Assembly: GCA_012512545.1 (NCBI GenBank)
Contig: JAAZDZ010000460.1
Span: forward strand, 1 to 8,536
From: Alcaligenaceae bacterium
GTDB lineage: Bacteria > Pseudomonadota > Gammaproteobacteria > Burkholderiales > Burkholderiaceae_B
Direction: 5' to 3'
Length of the DNA stretch: 8,536 bases
The notes beneath the pieces are model-generated. The model ran no database searches and was not told where the DNA came from. It saw nothing but the letters and a program-made list of their open reading frames with translations. How positions within the stretch are numbered: the stretch's first letter is position 1; each line of letters starts with the position of its first letter. The translations under genes were made by a program, and so were the position numbers. Below, one piece after another: positions 1-7,465 of the stretch.

Positions 1-125
1 ATTTCATACTGCGCCATTTTCGCCTTGATCTCGGCTACGATTTCTGCAATTTCGTTTTTCCTGACCTGTTCCGCCTGCTGCATCAATGCTTCGGCTTGGG
101 CTTTCAATTCGAGGTAAGTAGCCAT
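1..125 (-). CDS. H-NS family nucleoid-associated DNA-binding protein, N-terminal part (runs off the left edge)
   Basis: The first 41 codons are visible on the minus strand, beginning MATYLELKAQAEAL and continuing as a charged, Gln/Ala/Glu-rich helix. This matches the N-terminal oligomerisation coiled coil of H-NS-like proteins of Bordetella and Alcaligenes relatives, which usually start MATYLELKAQ and are roughly 100-120 residues long. The C-terminal AT-hook-like DNA-binding domain lies outside the window. Such proteins bind AT-rich DNA and silence horizontally acquired genes. The start is the ATG at 123-125, supported by an AGGAAG ribosome-binding site at 130-135, five to six bases upstream, and by a promoter at 224-252. 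No other gene lies between it and the efflux operon, so it is probably its own transcription unit. Family assignment is fairly secure. Which paralogue it is cannot be decided from 41 residues. Confidence 0.85.
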   Translation of the reverse strand, partial: MATYLELKAQAEALMQQAEQVRKNEIAEIVAEIKAKMAQYE

Positions 126-150
126 TATGCTTCCTATGAAGATGGATGAT

Positions 151-216
151 GGATTGAAAACCGCAAGATTAACATATGGAATGGGTCTAACGAAACAGAA
201 CGTTAATCTTCAATCC
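151..216 (-). repeat. Imperfect inverted repeat filling the 5' leader of the H-NS-like gene
   Basis: GTTAATCTTCAATCC at 202-216 is the reverse complement of GGATTG...GATTAAC at 151-173, except that an 8-base stretch (AACCGCAA) interrupts the left arm. The inner 9 bp (165-173 with 202-210) pair perfectly, and the outer arm (151-156 with 211-216) pairs perfectly. The loop is 28 bases. The repeat begins at the predicted transcription start and ends about 26 bases before the start codon, so it could fold in the mRNA as a bulged stem or act as a DNA operator. Confidence 0.6.
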
Positions 217-223
217 CTTAATT

Positions 224-252
224 ATTGTAATTATCGAACTGCGGGCGTTCAA
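224..252 (-). promoter_or_regulatory. Predicted sigma70 promoter of the H-NS-like gene
   Basis: Reading the minus strand, TTGAAC (247-252) is followed after exactly 17 bases by TACAAT (224-229), which is 5 of 6 to the -10 consensus. Transcription would start near 217, leaving a leader of about 90 bases before the ATG. The surrounding DNA is AT-rich. This is a prediction from consensus only. Confidence 0.55.
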
Positions 253-508
253 TAGATTGAAACGCGAAGCACAAAAAAAACCGCAATGTGTTTGAACATG
301 CAGGCTTCTGTATTTATCTGAGCCGGTTCGCATCTTCGATATTTACATCTTCGAGCATATCGGAAAACCGCTGAATAGCAGTCGTGGGCGAAACAGTCTC
401 TGAAATTGATCGCGAAGATCTTGATCCGATCACCACTCTGCCCCCCCACCGCAGTCAGAACGCAGGAATATCGTGCATTTACCACCTTAATAAACAGCGT
501 CTGGAGCT
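253..508. other. Intergenic stretch with no recognisable gene
   Basis: Between the H-NS-like promoter and the end of the efflux operon I see no convincing gene. A minus-strand open frame crosses it, but its translation is Cys/Arg-rich and unlike any family I know, and it overlaps the end of the channel gene. Small features are a 9-base direct repeat CATCTTCGA (331-339 and 346-354), four GATC sites within 408-431, part of an inverted TGATCG/CGATCA pair, and a run of seven C at 441-447. Confidence 0.5.
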
Positions 509-533
509 GCGGCGACGGTAAAACCACCGCCGC
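509..533 (-). terminator. Hairpin just downstream of the efflux operon; possible weak or Rho-assisted terminator
   Basis: On the minus strand an 11-bp stem (arms 523-533 and 509-519) closes a 3-base loop, starting 13 bases after the stop codon of the channel gene. Two of the pairs are G-U in the minus-strand RNA but would be A-C mismatches in a plus-strand RNA, so the structure suits the operon transcript specifically. No U-tract follows, so it is not a classical intrinsic terminator. It may protect the 3' end or assist Rho-dependent ending. Confidence 0.4.
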
Positions 534-546
534 CTGTATCAAGCAT

Positions 547-2022
547 TTACGATGCGGGCAGTAATTCGCCTTCCTCCCAGCCTCCGCCAAGCGAGCGATA
601 CAGCTGAACCAGGTTCAGCTGCTGTTCCGCACGCGTGGCCAACAGAGATTGCTGGGCATTGAACAGCGTACGCTGAGCATCCAGAACCTGCAGGAAACTG
701 TCGATACCCGTTTCGTACCGGTACGAAGACAGCGTATGAGTGCGCTCCGCCTCTTCCACCAGGTCTTCCTGCGCCTCCAACTGATCGACATAGCGGCTGC
801 GGGCCACCAGGGCATCCGCTACCTCACGGAATCCAGTCTGAATCGCACGCTCATATTGATTGATGCGAATATCGCGACGGACTTCCGCCAGGTCAAGGTT
901 TGCCTGCCGGTTGCCAAAGTCGAAGATGGGCAGATCAAGCCGGGGAAAGAAGGACCATGCCCCCGTACCGCTGCTGAACAGATTGGAAAGATCCGCGCTG
1001 GCTGTGCCGGCAGAGCCCGTCAGCACGATGCGCGGGAAGAAAGCGGCACGCGCTGCACCGATGCTGCCATTGGCGGCCCGGATGGTGTGCTCAGCCGCCA
1101 GAATATCCGGTCGGTTCAACAGGACATTGCTGGGCAAGGCAGAAGGAATGTCTGCCAGCTTCACAACGCTGCCCAGGTCTTTGGGCGCGGCGGTCAGTTG
1201 CAGGGTTTCCGAGCTGCCGGTCAGGAACTGCAGCGCATTGATGTCCTGCTGCACCAGCCGGTCGAACTCGGCTGTACGGCTGCGGGCATCATGCAATGCA
1301 CCCTTGGCCTGGCTGACATCCAGCTGCGTGGCCACGCCTACCTGATACTGACGCTCTACCAGATCGACGGTGCGTTCCCGTGTGGCCTGGGTATTCTGCG
1401 CCAACTCAAGCAACTGGCTATCCACCACCCAGCTCAAATAAGCACTTGCTACCTCAGACACCAGACTGATATGAGCACTGCGACGCGCTTCTTCGGTGGC
1501 CAGATAGCTTTCCAGAGCCTCGGTGCTCAGGCCGCGCAGGCGTCCGAAGAAGTCCAGCTCATAGGAAGCCATCACACCGGCCGCATACTGGCCGGAAGTG
1601 GTGGTGCTGCCAGTGGGAGAAAGGTCACCCGGCGTGCGCTGACGCCCGCCTTCGCCGTAGGCCCCGACAGTCGGCAATAGCGTCGAACGCTGGATACGGT
1701 ACTGCGAACGGGCCGCCTCGACATTCAGCACCGCTTCACGCAAGTCGCGGTTGTGCTCAAGAGCCGTTTCGATCAAACCCTGCAGTTGCGGGTCGATGAA
1801 GACATCCCGCCAGCCCTGCAAAGAAATCGCAATATCAGCGACCGGAGCGCCTTGCCGCGCTTCCCCGATGGTTGAAGGAACCGGCGCCACAGGCTGTTGA
1901 TAATCCGGGGTCAGAGAGCAGCCCGCCAGGACAGCCAGCAGGCTGGCGACCACCAGCGACCTGACCTTGAACCGGCCCGGACCGCTGCCCGATGCCACGC
2001 TTGGATTCGTTATTGTATTCAT
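547..2022 (-). CDS. RND efflux outer-membrane channel lipoprotein (OprM/NodT family)
   Basis: This 491-residue protein is the TolC-like trimeric channel through which the RND pump releases substrates outside the cell. It starts with a lipoprotein signal: a basic stretch (RFKVR), a hydrophobic segment, and the lipobox L-A-G-C with the lipidated Cys at residue 35, followed by the typical SLTPDYQQP. Two outer-membrane-efflux repeats follow, the first containing [12 protein letters not shown] and the second [18 protein letters not shown], in the arrangement seen in OprM, OprN and TtgI. The length is normal for the family. The ATG overlaps the stop codon of the pump gene (ATGA, 2019-2022), and a GGAGG at 2033-2037 lies inside the end of the pump gene, so the two are translationally coupled. 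It is the last gene of the operon. The family is certain. The exact orthologue (for example OprM versus TtgI type) is not, so no symbol is given. Confidence 0.96.
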   Translation of the reverse strand: MNTITNPSVASGSGPGRFKVRSLVVASLLAVLAGCSLTPDYQQPVAPVPSTIGEARQGAPVADIAISLQGWRDVFIDPQLQGLIETALEHNRDLREAVLNVEAARSQYRIQRSTLLPTVGAYGEGGRQRTPGDLSPTGSTTTSGQYAAGVMASYELDFFGRLRGLSTEALESYLATEEARRSAHISLVSEVASAYLSWVVDSQLLELAQNTQATRERTVDLVERQYQVGVATQLDVSQAKGALHDARSRTAEFDRLVQQDINALQFLTGSSETLQLTAAPKDLGSVVKLADIPSALPSNVLLNRPDILAAEHTIRAANGSIGAARAAFFPRIVLTGSAGTASADLSNLFSSGTGAWSFFPRLDLPIFDFGNRQANLDLAEVRRDIRINQYERAIQTGFREVADALVARSRYVDQLEAQEDLVEEAERTHTLSSYRYETGIDSFLQVLDAQRTLFNAQQSLLATRAEQQLNLVQLYRSLGGGWEEGELLPAS

Positions 2023-5000
2023 GACGACAGAGCCTCCGGTTCCTGCTTGCCGGCGTCATCAGCCGACTTTTTGCGCTTGAAGATGCTGCTCACTACTACG
2101 AAGAAGAGCGGCACGAAATACACTGCCAGTACGGTTGCAGCGATCATACCGCCGATCACGCCCGTACCCACAGCATGGCTGCTGCCTGCACTGGCCCCGC
2201 TCGCGATGGCCAGAGGCACCACACCCAGGATAAACGCCAGCGACGTCATGATGATGGGCCGCAGACGCAGTCGTGCTGCTTCAATCGAAGCTTCGACCAG
2301 GCCCATGCCTTCTTTCTGGTGAAGATCACGGGCGAACTCCACGATCAGAATGGCGTTCTTGGCGGCCAGACCCGCCGTTGCCAGCAAACCAATCTGAAAG
2401 AATACGTCGTTACCCAGGCCGCGCATCAGCACGGCAGCTGTCGCCCCCAGCACACCCAGGGGAATCACCAGCATGACGGAAGCGGGGATAGACCAGCTTT
2501 CGTACAGTGCAGCCAGACACAGAAAGATCACAATCGCCGACAGCAGGTAAAGCATGGGAGCCTGGTTGCCGGTCGCACGCTCTTCGTATGACAGACCGGC
2601 CCATTCGACCGTGAAGCCTTGGGGCAATCTCGAGGCAATCTCCTCGACAGCCGTCATAGCATCGCCGGAACTGAAGCCCGGAGCCGGTTCACCCAGAATT
2701 TCAACCGCAGGCAAGCCGTTGAAACGGTCCAGACGCGGTGAACCGATAATCCACTCACCCGTAGCGAAAGCCGAGAACGGCACCATTTCGCCATCGACGT
2801 TACGCACATACCACTTGTTGAAATCTTCAGCCGTTACACGAGACGAGGGCATGCCTTGTACGTAGACCTTCTTGACACGATCGCCGTCGAGGAAGTCATT
2901 GACGTAGGCCGAACCCCAAGCGGCGGACATGGTGGCGTTGACATCGGCCAGAGACAGCCCCATGGTGCGTACCCGTTCATCATCAATAATGATCTGATAC
3001 TGGGGTTCGTCATTCATGCCGTTAGGGCGCACCATGGTCAGCGCCGGGTGCTGAGAGGCTTCATACAAGAACTGATCGCGTGCCTGCATCAGGGCATCGT
3101 GGCCCAGGCCGCCACGGTCTTGCAGATAGAAGTCGAAACCGGTTGCGTTACCCAATTCCTGAATCGCGGGCGGCGCGAAGGCGATCACGACCGAGTCACG
3201 ATATTGGGAAAAAGCAGCGTTGGCTCTTGCCACCACCGAGAACACGTCCTGCCCATCCCCCTCGCGGTCGGCCCAAGGCTTCATCTGAACAAACAGCGCT
3301 GCGGAACTTTGGCCGCGACCCGCGAAGTTGAAGCCATTGACTGCCATCATGCCTTCGACGCTTGCACCTTCCTCGGTAAGCAGATAGTCGGAGATGCGTG
3401 TCAGGACTTCTTCCGTTTGCTGACTGCCGGAGTTTTCCGGCAATTGCACCTGCACCACGAAGTTGCCCTGGTCTTCATCCGGAAGGAAGGAGGTGGGAAT
3501 CTTATTGAACATAAAACCGGCGGCGGCCACGATGACCAGATACACCAGCATGAACGCGCCCTTGCGCTTCAGAACGTGGCCGACACCACGCTCGAACTTG
3601 TTGGTGCCGGAATCGAACTTGCGGTTGAACCAGCCGAAAAAACCCCGTTTGGGTTGATGGCCTTTTTCCAGGGGCTTCAACATCGTTGCGCACAAAGCAG
3701 GCGTAAAGATCAAAGCCACAAGTACCGATATGGTCATGGCCACCACAATAGTGATGGAGAACTGACGGTAGATCACCCCGGCCGAGCCGCCAAAGAAGGC
3801 CATGGGCACAAACACCGCCGACAGCACCAGGCCGATACCCACCAGCGCCCCCTGCAACTGCCCCATGGACTTGATGGTGGCTTCCTTGGGCCCAAGGCCG
3901 TCTTCAGCCATGACCCGTTCGACGTTTTCCACCACCACAATGGCGTCGTCAACCAGCATCCCGATCGCCAGCACAAGGCCGAACATGGTAAGAATGTTCA
4001 GGTTGAACCCGGCCATCGACATGACGGCAAAGGTACCCAGAACCGTCACAGGCACGGCCAGCGTTGGAATCAGGGTGGCGCGGATGTTCTGCAGGAATAG
4101 ATACATCACCAGCGTCACCAGAATGATGGCTTCGATCAGCGTCATGACCACGCTTTTCATGGAGGCTTCCACCACCGGCGACGTATCGTAGGGGTAAACC
4201 ACCTTCAGACCAGGCGGCAAAAAGGGTTCCTGAGACTCCAGAACTTCCTTCACGGCTTCGACGGTATCCAGCACGTTCGCACCGGTTGCCAGGCGCAGCG
4301 CCAGACCGGCAGCAGGCATATTGTTGTACTTGGCCGAAATAGAGAAGTTCTCGGAATCGAGACTGACTTCGGCAACGTCAGAAACTCGCACTTGCGAACC
4401 ATCGCGGTTCACCTTCAGCAGAATGTTCTCGAATTCTTCTACAGTCTGATAGCGAGTCTTGCCATTGACCGTAGCCGAAAGCACCGCACCTTCAACAGAC
4501 GGCCTGCCGCCCAACTGACCAGCCGATACCTGAACGTTCTGTTCCTGGATGGCGGCAATGATATCGCCGGGTGTCAGCGCGTAATTATTCAGCTTGGCAG
4601 GGTCCAGCCAGATACGCATAGCGTTCTGGGCACCCAACGCCAAGAAGTCACCCACCCCGGGCGCCCGCACAATGGTGTCCTGCAGATTGGAAATGAGATA
4701 GTCGCCAATCTCAAAGCTGCTCATTGAGCTATCTTCTGAGACCAGCGCACCAATGAGCATGAAGTTGATCTGGTACTTTGCAACCCGCATGCCCTGGGCC
4801 TGAACCTCCTGAGGCAGCAGCGGCATGGCCAATTGCAGCTTGTTCTGAACCTGCACCTGCGCGATATCGGGGTCGGTACCCTGATCGAAGGTGACGATCA
4901 TCAACATACTGCCGTCGTTGTTACTCTGGGTCTGGATATAGCGCATGCCGTCCAGGCCGTTCATCTGTTGCTCAATCACTTGGGCAACCGTATCCTGCAC

Positions 5001-5168
5001 GGTCGTGGCAGACGCACCCGGGTAAATCGAGTAGATGGATACCGCGGGTGGCGATACGTTGGGGTATTGGCTGACCGGCATTCCCAGCAGCGTCAGCACC
5101 CCCGCCAACATGGCGGCGATAGCCAGCACCCAGGCAAAAATGGGCCGGTGAATAAAGAAATTTGACAT
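2019..5168 (-). CDS. RND multidrug efflux pump, inner-membrane permease (HAE1 family, AcrB/MexB/TtgH-like)
   Basis: This 1049-residue proton-antiporter exports hydrophobic and amphiphilic drugs, solvents or biocides from the periplasm and inner leaflet. The start [14 protein letters not shown] and the length are standard for HAE1 pumps. The proton-relay aspartates fall in [14 protein letters not shown] at residues 407-408, exactly the AcrB numbering, and the partner lysine is in [13 protein letters not shown] at residue 937. A Phe-rich switch-loop-like segment, [10 protein letters not shown], lies at 611-620. Twelve membrane segments are expected: one at the N-terminus, a block at about 340-500, one near 540, and a block at about 870-1030. 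Two large periplasmic loops lie between them. The GGAGG at 5179-5183 marks the ATG at 5166-5168. The gene lies 18 bases after the adaptor gene and overlaps the channel gene by 4 bases. All key residues are present, so the pump looks functional. Substrates cannot be told from sequence. TtgH/SrpB-type solvent pumps are a reasonable guess from the regulator. Confidence 0.97.
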   Translation of the reverse strand: MSNFFIHRPIFAWVLAIAAMLAGVLTLLGMPVSQYPNVSPPAVSIYSIYPGASATTVQDTVAQVIEQQMNGLDGMRYIQTQSNNDGSMLMIVTFDQGTDPDIAQVQVQNKLQLAMPLLPQEVQAQGMRVAKYQINFMLIGALVSEDSSMSSFEIGDYLISNLQDTIVRAPGVGDFLALGAQNAMRIWLDPAKLNNYALTPGDIIAAIQEQNVQVSAGQLGGRPSVEGAVLSATVNGKTRYQTVEEFENILLKVNRDGSQVRVSDVAEVSLDSENFSISAKYNNMPAAGLALRLATGANVLDTVEAVKEVLESQEPFLPPGLKVVYPYDTSPVVEASMKSVVMTLIEAIILVTLVMYLFLQNIRATLIPTLAVPVTVLGTFAVMSMAGFNLNILTMFGLVLAIGMLVDDAIVVVENVERVMAEDGLGPKEATIKSMGQLQGALVGIGLVLSAVFVPMAFFGGSAGVIYRQFSITIVVAMTISVLVALIFTPALCATMLKPLEKGHQPKRGFFGWFNRKFDSGTNKFERGVGHVLKRKGAFMLVYLVIVAAAGFMFNKIPTSFLPDEDQGNFVVQVQLPENSGSQQTEEVLTRISDYLLTEEGASVEGMMAVNGFNFAGRGQSSAALFVQMKPWADREGDGQDVFSVVARANAAFSQYRDSVVIAFAPPAIQELGNATGFDFYLQDRGGLGHDALMQARDQFLYEASQHPALTMVRPNGMNDEPQYQIIIDDERVRTMGLSLADVNATMSAAWGSAYVNDFLDGDRVKKVYVQGMPSSRVTAEDFNKWYVRNVDGEMVPFSAFATGEWIIGSPRLDRFNGLPAVEILGEPAPGFSSGDAMTAVEEIASRLPQGFTVEWAGLSYEERATGNQAPMLYLLSAIVIFLCLAALYESWSIPASVMLVIPLGVLGATAAVLMRGLGNDVFFQIGLLATAGLAAKNAILIVEFARDLHQKEGMGLVEASIEAARLRLRPIIMTSLAFILGVVPLAIASGASAGSSHAVGTGVIGGMIAATVLAVYFVPLFFVVVSSIFKRKKSADDAGKQEPEALSS

Positions 5169-5186
5169 GAATCAGTGACCTCCGGC

Positions 5187-6335
5187 TTATTGCGCAGGAG
5201 CAGATGTCGTCTCGGTGCTGTCAGCAGTTTCCTGAACCGTCACCTCGACTTCCCCACCCGGCCGTACTTTCTGACGACCTTCAACCACCACACGGTCACC
5301 ATTCTGCAAGCCCTCGGTAATCACCCACTGGTTGTTGACCATACGCACGTTTCGCACCTGACGCGCCTCGACCCGGTTCTCCGCATCCACAACATAAACG
5401 GTGGACATGTCATTACCGAGCATCAAAGCCTGATTGGGCAGCAGGTACACACCACTGACCTGGCCGCTGTCAATCTGGGCATGGACGAACATGCCGGGCA
5501 ACAGATCGCGCTCAGGGTTGGGGAACTGGGCACGGATGGTGACACTACCGGTACCTTCAGAAACCTCCACTTCGGAGAACTGCAGCGTACCTTCGTGTTG
5601 ATAGATAGAACCGTCCTCCAGGTGCAGCTTCACACGAGCGGCACCCTCAGCGTTCTGCCGGACTAAACCGTCAGCCATGGCCTTGCGCAGCCGCATGATT
5701 TCCACAGACGATTGCGTTACATCCACATAGATGGGATCAAGCTGTTGGACAGTGGCCATCGCATTCGGCTGGCCGTTGATGACGAGCGCCCCTTCAGTGA
5801 CAGCAGAACGACCGATGCGTCCTGAAATGGGGGAAAGCACCTTGGTGTAATCAAGATTGATGCGTGTAATTTCCACTTCCGCCTGGGCTTGCAGATAGGC
5901 GGCCTGGGCGTCATCGTGCGCCTGGCGGCTGACGGCATTCACCTTGGACAACTCTGCGTAGCGTTTTGCCTGTAGTTCAGCAGTACGCAGATTGGCTACC
6001 GCTTTCTTGTGCGCCGCCTGGTAGGTGGCGTCATCAATCTGGTACAGCTGTTCCCCTGCTTCAACTTCCGAACCCTCTGTAAAGAGCCGCTTTTCCACAA
6101 TGCCGTTCACCTGCGGCCGGACTTCCGCCACGCGGAAAGCCCGGGTGCGTCCGGGGAGTTCGTTCATCACAGTCACCGAAGTCGATTTCATCTCCTGAAC
6201 CGTGACTTGCGGCGTCATTTGTGGAGGAGGCGCGCCAGACTCCTGGCCGCATGCTGTTAGAAGAAACACAGCAGCCCCTGCAGTCAGGATATGCCGCCGG
6301 GCGGGCAAAAAGCTGTGCTTTACGTTGTTGTTCAC
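5187..6335 (-). CDS. RND efflux periplasmic adaptor (membrane fusion) lipoprotein, AcrA/MexA/TtgG-like
   Basis: The adaptor bridges the inner-membrane pump and the outer channel. I place the start at the GTG (6333-6335), giving 382 residues. A strong GAGGTGA ribosome-binding site (6338-6344) lies just upstream. The upstream in-frame ATG at 6453-6455 would add 40 residues that are not signal-like and would run through the promoter region. From the GTG, a twin-Arg-containing basic start and a hydrophobic segment lead to the lipobox L-T-A-C with Cys29, matching AcrA/MexA lipoproteins. The lipoyl half-motif RPQVNGIVEKRLFTEGSEV spans about 73-91. A Gln/Ala-rich coiled-coil hairpin covers about 103-170, then the second lipoyl half with SPISGRIGRSAVTEGALV, then beta-barrel and membrane-proximal domains (LLPGMFVHAQI). 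The tail is Thr/Ser/Ala-rich. It is the first gene of the operon, divergent from the IclR gene. Assignment is secure. The start is likely but not proven (GTG at 6341 is the alternative). Confidence 0.94.
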   Translation of the reverse strand: MNNNVKHSFLPARRHILTAGAAVFLLTACGQESGAPPPQMTPQVTVQEMKSTSVTVMNELPGRTRAFRVAEVRPQVNGIVEKRLFTEGSEVEAGEQLYQIDDATYQAAHKKAVANLRTAELQAKRYAELSKVNAVSRQAHDDAQAAYLQAQAEVEITRINLDYTKVLSPISGRIGRSAVTEGALVINGQPNAMATVQQLDPIYVDVTQSSVEIMRLRKAMADGLVRQNAEGAARVKLHLEDGSIYQHEGTLQFSEVEVSEGTGSVTIRAQFPNPERDLLPGMFVHAQIDSGQVSGVYLLPNQALMLGNDMSTVYVVDAENRVEARQVRNVRMVNNQWVITEGLQNGDRVVVEGRQKVRPGGEVEVTVQETADSTETTSAPAQ

Positions 6336-6337
6336 GT

Positions 6338-6344
6338 TCACCTC
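6338..6344 (-). promoter_or_regulatory. Ribosome-binding site deciding the adaptor start
   Basis: Minus-strand GAGGTGA is a seven-base match to the anti-Shine-Dalgarno sequence and sits 2-5 bases before the GTG at 6333-6335. It also contains the stop of a three-codon reading frame, ATG ACG AGG TGA (6349 down to 6338), so initiation at that ATG would end inside the site. Confidence 0.6.
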
Positions 6345-6429
6345 GTCATGAATTTGGTGGCCGGCCCGCCTTCGCATATAGCGTCGCACGTATGTACCGC
6401 ACAATGGGTAAGTCAACCGGGAAGCGGTA

Positions 6430-6435
6430 ACTATA
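6430..6435 (-). promoter_or_regulatory. Candidate -10 box for the efflux operon
   Basis: Minus-strand TATAGT is 5 of 6 to consensus and would give a start near 6423 and a leader of about 88 bases. No good -35 lies 16-18 bases upstream (closest TGGTTG), which fits a regulated promoter. A TTGACT (6411-6416) farther in could be an alternative -35, but I see only poor -10 boxes after it. Palindromic CCATT/AATGG half-sites occupy the -10/-35 spacer, where a repressor would block polymerase. Confidence 0.35.
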
Positions 6436-6462
6436 CCATTTAATGGGCAGCCCAACCATTAA
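6436..6462. promoter_or_regulatory. Candidate IclR/TtgV-type operator between the divergent genes
   Basis: CCATT-T-AATGG (6436-6446) is a perfect palindrome. Its right half, TTAATGG (6440-6446), is also inverted against CCATTAA (6456-6462) with a 9-base spacer. A further AATGGG lies at 6403-6408. IclR proteins of the TtgV type are known to bind as tetramers to extended operators with several half-sites that overlap divergent promoters. This cluster fits that description by position and architecture. Which protein binds it is inferred. Confidence 0.4.
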
Positions 6463-6474
6463 GAGGTACACTGC

Positions 6475-6491
6475 AGATATATTGCATATCT
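6475..6491. promoter_or_regulatory. Second inverted repeat, near the regulator gene
   Basis: AGATAT and ATATCT (6475-6480 and 6486-6491) flank a 5-base centre, giving a 17-bp AT-rich dyad 28 bases before the regulator's ATG. It includes TATATT (6478-6483), a possible -10 box for the regulator gene, although no good -35 accompanies it. It could be an autoregulatory operator. Confidence 0.3.
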
Positions 6492-6519
6492 TTATCAGGC
6501 AACCGTCCAGGACACCTAC

Positions 6520-7338
6520 ATGAAAAAAGAAACGGCATCTCAAACGGAAGCACGCGGCGGTGTGCAGGTCGTCTCACGCGCTGCAGCCATCATGCGCGCA
6601 TTAAGTGTCCATCCGGGAGGAATGAGCCTCTCAGCCATTGCGCAAGAAGTGAATCTGCCTCGCTCAACCGTGCAGCGCCTGGTGACTGCACTAGAAATCG
6701 AAGGGATGGTGGACGCAAAAGGGCCGAACGGTGGCACACGACTGGGGCCGACCATCTCTTCCCTGCTTGCAACAGCACACGCAGACATGGTGGTGTTTGG
6801 CCGGCATCGGCTCAAGCTGCTGCTAGATGAGGTGAACGAAACAACAAGTATCATCGCAGCAGTGAACGCCCAGAGCATGGTGCTTGAAACCATGGCCACC
6901 GATCATGTTTTGCGCGTGGTTCTTAACCCTGGCTCTCAGGCCCCGCTTCACGTATCCGCAGGCGGCAAAGCCTTGCTGTCCGCTTACGACGACGATCTGA
7001 TTGATGCTCTATTCTCAAAGGAATTGCCATCGCTCACCTCTCACACGCTCAAGCGCCGGGCAGACCTCGTCACCCAAGTGCAGAAAGCTCGCGCTGAAGG
7101 TATCGCTTCCGCCAGAAATGAGCACACTATGGGCATCAGTTCCATGGCTACCGTAGTGAATACGCCAATGGGGGTCTATGCGTTTGAAGTGACTCTGCCG
7201 GATGTCCGTTTCGATGAGCGCGCAAAAGAAATAAAAGAGATCATGCTCGTCCACAAAGAACTGCTTCTTAGCGATGTCTGGCACTATGACGAAAACAGGC
7301 CAGAGGGCGCACTGGGCATTCAGTCAGCACAAGATTAG
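6520..7338 (+). CDS. IclR-family transcriptional regulator, TtgV/TtgT/SrpS-like; probable repressor of the efflux operon
   Basis: This 272-residue protein has an N-terminal winged helix-turn-helix at about 14-75: GGVQVVSRAAAIMRAL is the entry helix, SLSAIAQEVNLPRSTVQRLVTALE the helix-turn-helix, then a wing. An IclR effector-binding domain follows from about 90 to 255, with the typical LHVSAGGKALLSA and the ISSMATVVNTPMGVYAFEV core. From memory, the N-terminal segment closely resembles TtgV of Pseudomonas putida, whose group (TtgV, TtgT, SrpS) represses solvent-efflux RND operons and is released by aromatic compounds. The divergent position beside a complete RND operon matches that group. An AGGA at 6509-6512 precedes the ATG by seven bases. 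The tail after residue 255 is a little longer than in TtgV and looks unstructured. IclR family membership is certain. Control of the neighbouring pump is a strong inference, and effectors are unknown. Confidence 0.93.
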   Translation: MKKETASQTEARGGVQVVSRAAAIMRALSVHPGGMSLSAIAQEVNLPRSTVQRLVTALEIEGMVDAKGPNGGTRLGPTISSLLATAHADMVVFGRHRLKLLLDEVNETTSIIAAVNAQSMVLETMATDHVLRVVLNPGSQAPLHVSAGGKALLSAYDDDLIDALFSKELPSLTSHTLKRRADLVTQVQKARAEGIASARNEHTMGISSMATVVNTPMGVYAFEVTLPDVRFDERAKEIKEIMLVHKELLLSDVWHYDENRPEGALGIQSAQD

Positions 7339-7343
7339 ATTCA

Positions 7344-7370
7344 AACCCCCCAAGGGCGGTTCATTTTCAA
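7344..7370 (+). terminator. Possible weak terminator after the regulator gene
   Basis: Six bases after the regulator's stop, AACC-C-CC pairs with GG-C-GGTT around a small loop (7344-7362), with one C-C mismatch, followed by CATTTTC. The stem is imperfect and the T-run is short, so this is a tentative call. Confidence 0.25.
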
Positions 7371-7404
7371 TGTGACGGGTAAATGACGGCCAGATGATTT
7401 CAAG

Positions 7405-7433
7405 TTGTCGGACCAGCCAAGAAAGTATATATT
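7405..7433 (+). promoter_or_regulatory. Predicted promoter of the toxin-antitoxin operon
   Basis: TTGTCG (7405-7410) and TATATT (7428-7433, 5 of 6 to consensus) are separated by exactly 17 bases. The start would fall near 7440, about 26 bases before the antitoxin ATG. Confidence 0.5.
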
Positions 7434-7448
7434 TATAGTAGATACTTT
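7422..7448. promoter_or_regulatory. Candidate VapB(C) autoregulatory operator
   Basis: AAAGTAT (7422-7428) and ATACTTT (7442-7448) form a perfect 7-bp inverted repeat with a 13-base spacer that brackets the predicted -10 box. A third half-site, AAAGTA, follows at 7455-7460. VapB antitoxins with AbrB-type domains generally bind such dyads as toxin-antitoxin complexes to repress their own operon. Confidence 0.5.
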
Positions 7449-7465
7449 TATAGGAAAGTACAGCT

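Noticed and set aside
249..590. 113-residue minus-strand open frame downstream of the channel gene
   Set aside because: It overlaps the end of the channel gene in another frame, is Cys/Arg-rich, shows no family motif, has no convincing ribosome-binding site, and contains the operon-end hairpin.
649..1680. Long plus-strand open frame (343 codons) antisense to the channel gene
   Set aside because: It is a shadow of the well-supported channel gene. Its translation has no recognisable domain.
2856..4100. Long plus-strand open frame (414 codons) antisense to the pump gene
   Set aside because: The His/Gln-rich composition is typical of the antisense of GC-biased codons, and the pump on the other strand has all its catalytic residues.
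6336..6455. Upstream ATG start for the adaptor at 6453-6455
   Set aside because: It would add 40 residues without signal-peptide character, bury the lipobox in mid-protein and place the promoter and half-sites inside the gene. The GTG at 6333-6335 has a much better ribosome-binding site.
7372..7389. Two TGACGG repeats 11 bases apart before the toxin-antitoxin promoter
   Set aside because: They are short and of common composition, and are not placed like an operator relative to the predicted promoter. Probably chance.
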